A stretch of DNA of 64,000 bases from Exiguobacterium alkaliphilum 12/1 (GCF_000714435.1 NZ_JJMW01000015.1:124001-188000), one strand, 5' to 3'; counted from the stretch's first letter, positions 6,862 to 15,149 are shown. The notes: generated by a model not told the origin, from the sequence alone. Program-made: numbers and translations.

Positions 6862-9234
6862 ATGTTACTATCAAAAAAATGGTTGAATCAATATATCGAC
6901 GTCTCGGATTTGAGCGGGCAACAGCTCGCCGATTTGATTACAAAGAATGGGATTGAAGTGGAAGGCGTGACGAATCGGGCCGAGGGATTGAGCGGTCTCG
7001 TCGTCGGACGCGTCTTGACGTGCGAAAAGCATCCGGAAGCGGATAAGTTGAACGTGACGACAGTCGACATCGGTGGTGACACGGCTCAAATCGTCTGTGG
7101 CGCCCCGAACGTCGCGGCCGGTCAACACGTCATCGTCGCAACGGTCGGCGCGACGCTACCTGGCTTGAAAATCAAGAAGGCCAAACTGCGCGGCGTCGAG
7201 TCACACGGAATGATTTGTTCGCTCGAGGAACTCGGATTCGAGAAGAAGCAAATCCGCGAAGACGAACAAGACGGAATCCATACGTTCCGTGAAGCGGTCG
7301 AAGTCGGTGCGGACGTCGTCAGTCTCCTTGACCTCGATGATGAGGTGCTCGAACTCGGCTTGACGCCGAACCGTTCGGACTGTCTCAGCCTCTATGGCAT
7401 CATTCACGAAGTCGCAGCGATTTTGGAGCGTCCGTACACGTTACCGGACACGGACGTCGCGGCAACTGGTCAAAATGACGTCACGGTCTCACTTGAGACA
7501 GACAACTGCCCGTATTACGCGACGCGACGCGTGGATGGGGTCAAAATCGAGGACTCGCCGCAATGGTTGAAGAACATCTTGATCGCAGAGGGCGTGCGCC
7601 CAATCAACAACGTCGTCGACGTGACGAACTATGTCATGCTCGAACTCGGTCAGCCGCTCCACGCGTTCGATGCGTCGAAGCTCGGCCGAGCCATCGGCGT
7701 CCGTCAAGCACACGACGGCGAGACGATTGTGACGCTTGACGATGTGACACGGACGCTCGATGAATCGATGATGGTCATCACGGACGGGAATGCGCCGGTC
7801 GCCATCGCCGGTGTCATGGGTGGTGCGAGCACCGAAGTCGACGCGACGACGACGAGTGTCGTGCTCGAATCCGCTTATTTCGTTCCAGCCTCGGTGCGGA
7901 AGACGAGTCGTGTGCTCGGGCTTCGTTCCGATTCGAGCGCTCGTTTCGAGAAAGGCGTCGACCCTGAGCGTGTCATGCGTGCGCTCGACCGGGCTGCGCA
8001 ATTGATTCAGTCGATCAGCGGTGGGACCGTCAGTGACGCCGTGACGTCCGGGGATATCCTGTCGGCCGAACGGACGATTGACGTATCGGTTGCCTACATC
8101 AATGAACGTCTCGGTATGGAGCTCGACCGGGAGACGATCGTCTCGATTTTGAACCGCCTCGGCCTCGACGTCGAAGGCGACGAACTGTTGACGGTACGCG
8201 TCCCGTCCCGTCGTCCCGACCTCGAGCTACCGGCGGACGTGACAGAAGAAGTTGCTCGTCTGTTCGGTTACGACAGCCTACCGTCGAAACTGCCGGCCTC
8301 GACGACGAAAGGTTACTTGCCGCATGTCAACGTCTTGCGCCGTCGTGTGCGCCGCATCCTCCAAGGTGCAGGGCTATCGCAAGCGATTACGTACTCGTTG
8401 ACGAGTGAGGCACACGCATCACGCTTCGGCGGCGAATCGGCGACAAAAGTACAATTGGCGATGCCGATGAGTGAAGAACGTACCGTGCTTCGGACATCAC
8501 TCGTCCCAGGACTCCTTGAAGCGGTGCGACATAACACGGCCCGTCAACAAGCGAACGTTGGCTTGTACGAAACGGGACGCGTATATGTGAACGTCGGGGA
8601 GACGTTACCGCTCGAGACAGAACGTGTGGCCGCTGTCGTGACAGGCCTTTGGTACGACCATCGTTCGCAAGGCACACGCGTCCCGGTCGACTATTTCGTC
8701 GCGAAAGGGATTGTCGACACGTTGGCACAGACGCTTCGCACCGAAGTCACGTATGAAGCCGCTTCGATTCCGGACATGCATCCGGGCCGCACGGCGAACG
8801 TCCTCGTTGACGGAGAGGTCGTCGGCTATGTCGGTCAAGTGCATCCAGGTGTATCGAAAGACATCTACGGTTTAAAAGAAGTATATGTCTTCGAACTCGA
8901 TGTCCAAGCGTTCGATACGGAAGCGACAGCGATTTATGAAGACGTGCCACGTTACCCGTCCATCACGCGAGACTTGGCACTCGTCTTAAACCGAGACATC
9001 CCAGCCGGTCACGTTGAGGCGACGATGAAACAAGCGGCCGGTCCGCTCTTGATTGACCTCGCCTTGTTCGATGTCTATACAGGTGAAAACGTCGGGGAAG
9101 ACGAGAAATCGCTCGCCTTTTCACTTAAATATCAAGATCCGACGCGCACGCTTCAAGATGAAGAAGTGACAGCGTCGTATGAGGCGATCATCGCCGCCGT
9201 CAAAGCGACACACGGCGCCGACGTTCGCGCTTAA
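6862..9234 (+). CDS. pheT: Phenylalanyl-tRNA synthetase beta subunit
   Basis: The 790-residue beta subunit of the heterotetramer. Domains in order: EMAP/tRNA-binding OB-fold (about 40-150, GLVVGRVLTCEKHPEADKL), B3/B4 editing domain that hydrolyses mischarged Tyr-tRNA-Phe (about 200-390, including GGASTEVDATT), B5 domains (about 400-480), catalytic-like core without active site (about 490-680) and the C-terminal FDX-ACB anticodon-binding domain (about 695-790, YPSITRDLALVLNRDIPAG). Length is usual. GGGGGACC precedes the ATG. A strong palindromic terminator follows. Confidence 0.98.
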   Translation: MLLSKKWLNQYIDVSDLSGQQLADLITKNGIEVEGVTNRAEGLSGLVVGRVLTCEKHPEADKLNVTTVDIGGDTAQIVCGAPNVAAGQHVIVATVGATLPGLKIKKAKLRGVESHGMICSLEELGFEKKQIREDEQDGIHTFREAVEVGADVVSLLDLDDEVLELGLTPNRSDCLSLYGIIHEVAAILERPYTLPDTDVAATGQNDVTVSLETDNCPYYATRRVDGVKIEDSPQWLKNILIAEGVRPINNVVDVTNYVMLELGQPLHAFDASKLGRAIGVRQAHDGETIVTLDDVTRTLDESMMVITDGNAPVAIAGVMGGASTEVDATTTSVVLESAYFVPASVRKTSRVLGLRSDSSARFEKGVDPERVMRALDRAAQLIQSISGGTVSDAVTSGDILSAERTIDVSVAYINERLGMELDRETIVSILNRLGLDVEGDELLTVRVPSRRPDLELPADVTEEVARLFGYDSLPSKLPASTTKGYLPHVNVLRRRVRRILQGAGLSQAITYSLTSEAHASRFGGESATKVQLAMPMSEERTVLRTSLVPGLLEAVRHNTARQQANVGLYETGRVYVNVGETLPLETERVAAVVTGLWYDHRSQGTRVPVDYFVAKGIVDTLAQTLRTEVTYEAASIPDMHPGRTANVLVDGEVVGYVGQVHPGVSKDIYGLKEVYVFELDVQAFDTEATAIYEDVPRYPSITRDLALVLNRDIPAGHVEATMKQAAGPLLIDLALFDVYTGENVGEDEKSLAFSLKYQDPTRTLQDEEVTASYEAIIAAVKATHGADVRA

Positions 9235-9237
9235 CGC

Positions 9238-9277
9238 AAAAACTGCGATTCCTAAGCTTAGGAATCGCAGTTTTTTA
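9238..9277. terminator. Bidirectional terminator between pheT and the EIIC-like gene
   Basis: A near-perfect 40-base palindrome centred on AAGCTT, with A and T runs at its ends. It includes the stop codon of the minus-strand gene (9275-9277), so it serves both converging genes. Confidence 0.9.
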
Positions 9278-10288
9278 TTGCACTTCGAGCGCCAAGTCAC
9301 CGAACTTCGTCCAACCGACGAGGCAAGTCACTTTATAAAGAAGGAACGTGATGACAGCAGGGAGCACGACGCCTGTGCCGACGAAGATGGCGAATGCCTC
9401 GGCGCCTTGAGCCGCCAAGATATTGAGTGGGGCGATCATCGAGTTCAAACCGAGACCGGCAATCTCGTACGGGACTTCGAGCGAGAACCAGAGCGTCGCA
9501 ATCGGGGCGCTAACCATCGCCGCGATAAAGGGTGGCATGACGACGCGCGGATTTTTGACGACGTTCGGGAACTGGACTTTCGGTGTGACGAAGAATGATG
9601 CGACCAAACCGCCTGGGTCGGTTTGACGATAGGCCATGAGTGTGAACCCGACGAATTGGGCGGTACATCCGATCAAGGCGGCAGCACTCGCGACGGGGTC
9701 GAGTTGGAGCGCGATGGCGAGCGCAGCCGATGAGGCCGGGGACATGAGCATGACGCTAAAGACGAGCGCGATGACGAGTGATGTGGCGACTGGTGACGTG
9801 TTGACTGATGCGGTGATGCTCGCACTGATGGAGTTGATGAGCGGTGTCGTAACGGCAGCTGCACCGACTCCGACGATTCCACCACCGAGAACGGCGGAAA
9901 CCGGGACGACCATCATGTCAAACTTCGTCTTGCCGAGAACGCGTTTTCCAATCCAGACAGCCGCAGCCGCTGCAATCAAAGCGCTGATCGGTTGACCCGG
10001 GACGAGCACGAGTCCACTTTCGGTCGGTTGGAGCGCGGCCCCGCCGACGGTTGCCGCAATCATCGAACTGAATAAAATGAGCGTGTTGCCGCCGAGTTGA
10101 TAGGCCACACCTGCGCCGAGGGCCGGGGCGAGTAATGACTTGGCGACTTGGCCAATCGTGACGAGCATGCCGAGCCCTGTCATGTTTCCAATCGTCTCAA
10201 TCAAGAGACCGACCCCGAGCGTGACGAGGACGGCGCTTGCCATCCCGGCTGATATTTTAATCATTCGATCCATTGCGTACTGTTTCAC
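9275..10288 (-). CDS. PTS EIIC-like membrane permease (PTS_EIIC_2 family)
   Basis: A hydrophobic protein of about 337 residues with roughly eight to ten membrane segments, rich in Gly, Ala and Val, and matching the PTS_EIIC_2 family (annotated as sugar PTS subunit IIC). No EIIA or EIIB partner is nearby, so phosphotransfer-linked sugar uptake is doubtful and the true substrate is unknown. The segment MAYRQTDPGGLVASFFVTPKVQFPNVVKNPR is a cytoplasmic loop typical of the group. Start choice: GAGGAG is followed by ATG-ATG-GAA-GTG; the GTG at 10288 has the best spacing, while ATG at 10294 or 10297 is possible. Expression is probably controlled by the upstream attenuator. Confidence 0.8.
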   Translation of the reverse strand: MKQYAMDRMIKISAGMASAVLVTLGVGLLIETIGNMTGLGMLVTIGQVAKSLLAPALGAGVAYQLGGNTLILFSSMIAATVGGAALQPTESGLVLVPGQPISALIAAAAAVWIGKRVLGKTKFDMMVVPVSAVLGGGIVGVGAAAVTTPLINSISASITASVNTSPVATSLVIALVFSVMLMSPASSAALAIALQLDPVASAAALIGCTAQFVGFTLMAYRQTDPGGLVASFFVTPKVQFPNVVKNPRVVMPPFIAAMVSAPIATLWFSLEVPYEIAGLGLNSMIAPLNILAAQGAEAFAIFVGTGVVLPAVITFLLYKVTCLVGWTKFGDLALEVQ

Positions 10289-10325
10289 TTCCATCATCTC
10301 CTCTGTCTGTTTTCCAATAAAAAAA

Positions 10326-10344
10326 CCTATCCGAATGGGATAGG
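10326..10344 (-). terminator. Attenuator terminator before the EIIC-like gene
   Basis: On the minus strand, CCTATCC-loop-GGATAGG is followed by seven T (complement at 10319-10325). It lies about 35 bases before the start codon, so it can only be an attenuator, not the end of an upstream gene. Confidence 0.75.
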
Positions 10345-10369
10345 CGCAAGTGGTTCACGGTGAGCGCCT
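10342..10369 (-). promoter_or_regulatory. Candidate antiterminator stem
   Basis: On the minus strand, AGGCGC (10364-10369) can pair with GCGCCT (10342-10347). The second arm shares three bases with the 5' arm of the terminator, so the two structures exclude each other. Confidence 0.5.
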
Positions 10370-10426
10370 CGTCCGAATCCATCGAAACAAGGGCCCAAAA
10401 ATTCGTCTCGGTTTACGAGTCGATTT

Positions 10427-10480
10427 TCAGTCCCTTCGTCGAATAATAATCAGCAGGCCGTGTTGTGTCTGTGTATGCAT
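10427..10480 (-). CDS. Leader peptide of a putative transcription attenuator
   Basis: An 18-codon open frame on the minus strand encodes MHTQTQHGLLIIIRRRD and ends with TGA. A strong ribosome site (GGAGGAG, complement at 10490-10496) stands nine bases before its ATG. Three consecutive ATT (Ile) codons follow two CTG (Leu) codons and precede three Arg codons (CGA CGA AGG). This resembles leader peptides of branched-chain amino acid attenuators, where the ribosome stalls when a charged tRNA is scarce. It is followed by a hairpin (10397-10427), the candidate antiterminator and the terminator. The sensed amino acid, Ile being the first guess, is inference. Confidence 0.65.
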   Translation of the reverse strand: MHTQTQHGLLIIIRRRD

Positions 10481-10502
10481 GGCGTTTCGCTCCTCCGTTT
10501 TG

Positions 10503-10518
10503 CTAAGATTTGTCTTAG
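10503..10518. repeat. Inverted repeat upstream of the leader peptide
   Basis: CTAAGATTTGTCTTAG is a perfect 6-4-6 inverted repeat located close to the expected promoter of the minus-strand leader; it may be an operator. Confidence 0.35.
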
Positions 10519-10582
10519 AGTAACATGACAATTTTCAATAATCAATATTTTCTGAAAATTTATTTGAAAAAAATTGGAACGA

Positions 10583-10625
10583 TAAAATAAAAAGAGGTAG
10601 CAGCTCCCAAATTGAGAGCGCTACC
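10583..10625 (-). terminator. Terminator of the alpha/beta hydrolase gene
   Basis: On the minus strand, GGTAGC-GCTC pairs with GAGC-GCTACC (one bulge) and is followed by a TCTTTTTATTTT tract. Confidence 0.75.
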
Positions 10626-10642
10626 ATTCGCCATACATAGCG

Positions 10643-11455
10643 TTATGAGGTGCTAGCCGTGAGCAAGCCAACTTGTTCATCAATAAAATTCATCGAGACG
10701 GTGTTAAAGATATCCGGCTGATCGACGTTGACGACGTGACCAGAATCCTCGACGACATGAACGTTCGCCGTCGGCTGGTGTTTCGCCGTCCGTTCGACCG
10801 CTTCGAGAAACATGTAATCCTCATCACCCATCACATAAAGAATCGGGACGGCCGTTTGAATCGATGAGAAATGTCGGAGCAACGGATTCATGTTCTCGGT
10901 CATCTTGAACCAACGAATGAACTCGCGTTGGCATAGGTTAGCCGCATCGCGGACAAACATCATCCGTGACTTCTTATGGCGTTTTTTCGGCAATAAAATC
11001 CATGCGAACAGTTGATAGAGCCACATGTACGGCACGAAGCTTTGCACGAGACTACCGAGACGAATCAACAACGTCGATCGAACGTTGAATTTGACGATCG
11101 CGCCCCCGAGCACGACCGATGCGATTCGCTCCGGGTGATGTTCGAACATCGCTTGAATGACGATCGTTCCAAGCGATAGGCCGACCATATGGCCTTTTTC
11201 GATGTTCAAGTGGTCCATCACTTCGACCACGTCTTCGACGACGACGTCGAGCGTATACGCGTTGAGCGGTTGCGTCAACGACTGCTCGGCATCATAAGAT
11301 CCGCCGTGGCCACGCAAGTCGAGCAACAGGACATTATATTTCTTTTTAAACGGTCGGATTTGACGATACCAGTGAGACAGGCTCCCCCCGGCGCCATGAA
11401 TGAAGATGACCCAAGGATGATCGTCGCTTAATGTGTACGTTTTATAATGCAACAT
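10643..11455 (-). CDS. Alpha/beta-hydrolase
   Basis: A 270-residue alpha/beta-hydrolase fold enzyme. The oxyanion region is FIHGAGGSLSHW, the nucleophile elbow is VGLSLGT (Ser in GxSxG), the acid is probably in YVMGDEDYMF, and the catalytic His is in DSGHVVNVDQP. A cap domain with hydrophobic and basic stretches (SFVPYMWLYQLFAWILLPKKRHKKSR) spans about residues 130-185 and may touch membranes or lipophilic substrates. GGAGG precedes the ATG. The substrate is unknown; esterase, lipase-like or haloperoxidase-like are all open. It stands alone between two minus-strand neighbours with its own terminator. Confidence 0.85.
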   Translation of the reverse strand: MLHYKTYTLSDDHPWVIFIHGAGGSLSHWYRQIRPFKKKYNVLLLDLRGHGGSYDAEQSLTQPLNAYTLDVVVEDVVEVMDHLNIEKGHMVGLSLGTIVIQAMFEHHPERIASVVLGGAIVKFNVRSTLLIRLGSLVQSFVPYMWLYQLFAWILLPKKRHKKSRMMFVRDAANLCQREFIRWFKMTENMNPLLRHFSSIQTAVPILYVMGDEDYMFLEAVERTAKHQPTANVHVVEDSGHVVNVDQPDIFNTVSMNFIDEQVGLLTASTS

Positions 11456-11526
11456 GAACGCTATCCTCCAAAAATTTTAAGTTCATTAAACCATAAAAAT
11501 AATATACCATATGTCGCTTGGAAGCA

Positions 11527-12435
11527 CTATCGTTTCAACTCGCTCAAGCGCAGCGCCTTCTTCGTGTTGGCGAAATGAACTTTGGCGATATCGTTCAACC
11601 GTTCGACACCATCACGTTTAATGAGCGAGGCGGCGACTTGGTCGACTTTGGCTCCCGCTCCTTTGGGCAACGTGAGGCCGACGGTTTGACTTAATTTGTC
11701 CATTTCTTTCAAAAAGAACGCGCGTGCCAAAATCGAGGCGGCTGCGACGGCGACGTGTAACCCTTCCGCTTTCGTCGAGAAATAGACGTCAGCATTGACG
11801 ATGTTTCGCTCATGGCTCAGATGCTTGTAATAGACGTTCTTTTCCGCGAACTGATCGATTAAAATCGCATCCGGCTTCTCCTCGAGTTTTTCGAGAAGGG
11901 CCGACAAGGCGGCGTTATGGGCGATGGCCGTCATCTTCCCTTGCGTCATCGTCTTTTGCATCTTGTTGTACATCGGGTTATGGAGCGTCGCCTTCTGATA
12001 CGGAATCGTCACATGTAAATCACGGGCGATTCGTTTGATCTCAGGGTCGGACAACAGTTTCGAGTCTTTGACGCCTAGTTCTTTGACGAGGTCGATCTTA
12101 TCTTTCGAAACGTAAGCGGCGACGATGACGAGCGGACCGAAATAGTCTCCTTTTCCGACTTCGTCACTGCCGACGACCGACCAATTTGAAAAACCGTCTG
12201 GTAGTGTCGAGGCAGCCGCTACTTTTTTCGCCTCCGGCGTCCCCCATTTTGCTGCCTCCGTTTCGGCCGCCTGGCCTTGGAACATGACTTTACCCGAATT
12301 GTAAACGGTAATCACGCACGAAGGTGTTTTCGCACTGAATTTGGCGTAAGGCGGCGGATTGACCGCGTAGGGTGAATAACGCTCGATTAAGGCGTTTTGC
12401 GCCTCAATCGATAATTTGATGACTTGATTGCCCAA
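11527..12435 (-). CDS. rnhC: Ribonuclease HIII
   Basis: RNase HIII (302 aa) cuts the RNA strand of RNA-DNA hybrids and helps remove R-loops and primers. The N-terminal TBP-like substrate-binding domain (about 1-75, CVITVYNSGKVMFQG) precedes the catalytic domain, which opens with GSDEVGKGDYFGPLV carrying the first acidic residues; the others are in ELGVKDSK and DQFAEKN. TTG at 12435 gives the start MGNQVIKLS, which aligns with Bacillus RnhC; AAAGGA lies about ten bases upstream. Longer frames run into the promoter region. In B. subtilis rnhC also follows pheT, but here it is separated and monocistronic. Confidence 0.93.
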   Translation of the reverse strand: MGNQVIKLSIEAQNALIERYSPYAVNPPPYAKFSAKTPSCVITVYNSGKVMFQGQAAETEAAKWGTPEAKKVAAASTLPDGFSNWSVVGSDEVGKGDYFGPLVIVAAYVSKDKIDLVKELGVKDSKLLSDPEIKRIARDLHVTIPYQKATLHNPMYNKMQKTMTQGKMTAIAHNAALSALLEKLEEKPDAILIDQFAEKNVYYKHLSHERNIVNADVYFSTKAEGLHVAVAAASILARAFFLKEMDKLSQTVGLTLPKGAGAKVDQVAASLIKRDGVERLNDIAKVHFANTKKALRLSELKR

Positions 12436-12490
12436 CAGGAGCACTTCCTTTCTCTCTCGCAAATTAATTTTACATTTTTTTTGTATATTT

Positions 12491-12517
12491 TGAAACCAGT
12501 GCACCGGCTTTTCCGTA
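12491..12517 (+). promoter_or_regulatory. Sigma-W-like promoter of the floT operon
   Basis: TGAAAC at 12491-12496 and CGTA at 12514-12517 with a 17-base spacer match the ECF sigma-W consensus. The same arrangement precedes the floA operon at 46576. It lies on the opposite strand just upstream of rnhC. Confidence 0.75.
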
Positions 12518-12560
12518 TGAAACAGTGAGTCGAGTAGAAGTGAAATGAGGTGAGGCGAAA

Positions 12561-12962
12561 ATGTGGTGGCGCGATGACACGGAGCAAGATGAGGCGGAAT
12601 CCCTCTATAAACAAATTCTCGAGTTAGAATCGAGAATCGCCAAACTAGTGGCCCATCAAGTGCGGGTGCGTCGTCTACTCATGCAGGAGTCGTCGGAGAC
12701 GACGGCAGAGCAAATCATTACGTTGCAGGCGGAAGTCGATCATTATTTGACGTTATTGCGGCAAGAGCGTGTGGAGGCCGTCGATCGCTACGATCGATTG
12801 CGGTTCGAGCAGACGTTAGGGCGCGTCCGTCAATCTGTTGAGCAACCGACCCGTCCGCTCTCGGAATGGGACACGATTGAACGGGCGCTCGCGCTTGAAG
12901 TCGAGCATTTGCGCCGCGTGCTCGCCTACGAGCATGAACGCCGAAGCGAGGAGGGGTGGTAA
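12561..12962 (+). CDS. Coiled-coil protein in the floT operon
   Basis: A 133-residue soluble protein, almost entirely charged helix: residues 8-40 (EQDEAESLYKQILELESRIA) and 50-90 show heptad-like spacing, and a second helical part covers 98-133. It has no signal peptide or membrane segment. I do not recognise a family. Its stop codon overlaps the ATG of the NfeD gene (TAATG), so it is translationally coupled to an NfeD-flotillin pair and shares their stress promoter. It may be a cytoplasmic partner of the flotillin scaffold; this is inference from context only. AGGTGAGG supports the ATG at 12561. Confidence 0.7.
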   Translation: MWWRDDTEQDEAESLYKQILELESRIAKLVAHQVRVRRLLMQESSETTAEQIITLQAEVDHYLTLLRQERVEAVDRYDRLRFEQTLGRVRQSVEQPTRPLSEWDTIERALALEVEHLRRVLAYEHERRSEEGW

Positions 12963-13486
12963 TGGAGTCGATCGATCAACTATATTGGTGGGTCCTCATC
13001 ATCGCGGGGCTCGGGACGTTCGTTTATATGCTGTTCTCGGATGCGTTCGATTTGTTTGAAGGCTGGTTCAATCCGGCCGTCATCCTTTCGTTCTTGGCAC
13101 TCGGGGCGGGAATCGGTCTCATTTTGAATGCACTCGCGCACGTCTCGCCGATGATTGGGCTCGCCGTCGCCCTCGTTGGGTCTTTCGCTTTGACGACGCT
13201 TCTTTACTTATTCGTCTTGTTGCCGTTATCGAACGCGGAAGAATCAATCGGGATGACTGACGATTCGCTCATCGGCCTCGTCGGTCGGTTGACCGTTCCT
13301 GTCCCGGAAGGCGGGTACGGGGAAGTGCTCGTCGAGTCGGTGACCGGCTCCGTGTTAAAGACGGCGCAAAGCATCGACGGAAAAGCCATCCCGGCGGACC
13401 GTCGCGTCGTCATCATCGAAGTAGAACGAAACATTGCGGTCGTCATGGAATATGACGAACCGACAATCCGGAAGGAGAATGGATAG
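12962..13486 (+). CDS. yuaF: NfeD-like membrane protein (YuaF-like)
   Basis: A 174-residue NfeD2-type protein. Three membrane segments (about residues 9-25, 38-60 and 65-92) are followed by a C-terminal OB-fold domain (GLVGRLTVPVPEGGYGEVLVES...VIIEVERNIAVVMEYDE). NfeD proteins accompany flotillins in membrane microdomains; in B. subtilis yuaF-floT is a sigma-W operon. GAGGAGGGG upstream and the TAATG overlap fix the ATG at 12962. The flotillin gene starts immediately after the stop codon. The molecular action of NfeD proteins is not settled. Confidence 0.88.
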   Translation: MESIDQLYWWVLIIAGLGTFVYMLFSDAFDLFEGWFNPAVILSFLALGAGIGLILNALAHVSPMIGLAVALVGSFALTTLLYLFVLLPLSNAEESIGMTDDSLIGLVGRLTVPVPEGGYGEVLVESVTGSVLKTAQSIDGKAIPADRRVVIIEVERNIAVVMEYDEPTIRKENG

Positions 13487-15004
13487 ATGGATACAGTCAT
13501 ACTTGCAAGCATTATCGTCGGGGTGATCATTCTTTCCCTGATTTTTGTATTCGTATTAAAGTACCGTACAGTCGGACCGGATGAGGCGTTAATTGTCACC
13601 GGGAGTTACTTAGGGAAGAAAAACGTTCATAGTGACGCTTCGGGCAACCGGGTCAAAATCATCCGGGGTGGCGGTACGTTCGTCTTGCCGGTATTCCAGC
13701 AAGCAGAACCGCTCAGCCTTCTCTCGAGCAAACTCGAAGTCACGACACCGGAAGTGTACACCGAGCAAGGTGTACCGGTCATGGCGGACGGAACGGCTAT
13801 CATTAAAATCGGGGGCTCTATCAGTGAGATTGCCACAGCAGCCGAACAGTTCCTCGGCAAACCGAAAATCGAACGTGAGAACGAGGCGAAAGAAGTGCTC
13901 GAAGGGCATCTCCGTTCGATCCTCGGCTCGATGACGGTCGAAGAGATTTACAAGAACCGTGACAAGTTCTCACAAGAAGTCCAACGCGTCGCCTCGCAAG
14001 ACTTGGCCAAGATGGGCCTCGTCATCGTCTCGTTCACAATTAAAGACGTCCGCGACAAGAACGGTTATCTCGAGTCGCTCGGTAAACCGCGAATCGCCCA
14101 AGTCAAACGAGACGCGGACATCGCGACGGCCGAAGCGGATAAAGAGACACGCATCAAGCAAGCCGAAGCGATGAAAGACGCGAAGAAAGCCGAGCTCGAG
14201 CGGGCGTCAGAAATCGCGGAAGCCGAGAAAGAGAACCAACTCCGCATCGCGGCGTACCGTCGTGAACAAGACGTCGCCAAAGCCCGAGCCGACCAGGCGT
14301 ACGAGCTCGAAGAGGCGAAAGCGAAACAAGAAGTCACCGAGCAACAGATGCAAGTCCAAATCATCGAGCGTCAAAAGCAAATCGAGCTCGAAGAGAAAGA
14401 GATTATGCGTCGCGAGAAACAATACGACTCGGAAGTGAAAAAGAAAGCCGACGCCGATCGATATGCGATCGAGCAGTCAGCTGAAGCGGATAAAGCCCGT
14501 CAAATCGCCTCAGCCGATGCCGAGAAGTACCGCATCGAGGCCGAAGCGAAAGCCGACGCCGAGCGCGTCCGCCTCGCCGGTCTCGCCGAAGCCGATTCGG
14601 AGCGGGCAAAAGGGGAAGCGGAAGCCGAAATCATCCGCTTGACCGGTCTTGCCGAAGCGGAAGCGAAACAAAAAATCGCCGAAGCGTTCGAGCAATACGG
14701 CCAAGCCGCGATTCTCGATATGGTCGTCAAGATGCTTCCGGACTACGCGAAACAGATTGCTGCGCCACTCGGAAACATCGATCAAATCACGGTCGTCGAT
14801 ACAGGAAGCGGCAAAGACGGTGGGGCCGGAAAAGTCACGGGTTATGCCACTGACTTGATGGCGTCGCTCCAGCAGACGCTCAAAGCCTCATCGGGGATCG
14901 ACATGAAAGACCTGCTCGACAACTTCGTCGGGAAAGGGAACGTGCCGACAGACGATGCGCCGGAACGCAAGCTCGTTGAGACGGCAGCGACGACAGAAGA
15001 ATAA
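13487..15004 (+). CDS. floT: Flotillin-like scaffold protein FloT
   Basis: A 505-residue flotillin that organises functional membrane microdomains. An N-terminal membrane-inserting hydrophobic segment (about 4-24) is followed by the PHB/SPFH domain (about 25-190) and a long Ala/Glu/Lys-rich coiled coil (about 195-400) with repeated EA-rich heptads that drives oligomerisation. The C-terminal part (AILDMVVKMLPDYAKQIAAPLGNIDQITVVDTG) is the conserved flotillin tail. Length matches YuaG of B. subtilis. It is last in the operon and ends at a terminator. Low-complexity GC-rich coding in the coiled coil creates spurious antisense frames. Confidence 0.95.
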   Translation: MDTVILASIIVGVIILSLIFVFVLKYRTVGPDEALIVTGSYLGKKNVHSDASGNRVKIIRGGGTFVLPVFQQAEPLSLLSSKLEVTTPEVYTEQGVPVMADGTAIIKIGGSISEIATAAEQFLGKPKIERENEAKEVLEGHLRSILGSMTVEEIYKNRDKFSQEVQRVASQDLAKMGLVIVSFTIKDVRDKNGYLESLGKPRIAQVKRDADIATAEADKETRIKQAEAMKDAKKAELERASEIAEAEKENQLRIAAYRREQDVAKARADQAYELEEAKAKQEVTEQQMQVQIIERQKQIELEEKEIMRREKQYDSEVKKKADADRYAIEQSAEADKARQIASADAEKYRIEAEAKADAERVRLAGLAEADSERAKGEAEAEIIRLTGLAEAEAKQKIAEAFEQYGQAAILDMVVKMLPDYAKQIAAPLGNIDQITVVDTGSGKDGGAGKVTGYATDLMASLQQTLKASSGIDMKDLLDNFVGKGNVPTDDAPERKLVETAATTEE

Positions 15005-15011
15005 ATCACGA

Positions 15012-15043
15012 GGTCGCAGACGCATTCGTCTGCGGCCTTTTTT
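15012..15043 (+). terminator. Terminator of the floT operon
   Basis: A stem of about 10-11 bp (GGTCGCAGACG with CGTCTGCGGCC) is followed by six T. Confidence 0.85.
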
Positions 15044-15086
15044 GTGAACATGCGCGAGATTTCCCTAACTTTCAAACGGAATGACT

Positions 15087-15113
15087 TCAAGCCGAGTCGA
15101 ATCGTGTCGATAA
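15087..15113 (+). promoter_or_regulatory. Sigma-D (flagellar)-like promoter of the lipoprotein-MCP operon
   Basis: TCAA at 15087-15090, a 15-base spacer and GTCGATAA at 15106-15113 closely match the motility sigma factor consensus TAAA-N15-GCCGATAA. The downstream pair includes a chemoreceptor, the expected type of target. Confidence 0.6.
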
Positions 15114-15149
15114 GTGAGATGTCAGACCAATTGAGAGAGGAAGAATGTC

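Noticed and set aside
13970-14785. Several long antisense frames over the floT coiled coil
   Set aside because: They mirror the Ala/Glu/Lys-rich codon pattern of the flotillin and have no ribosome sites or recognisable protein character.
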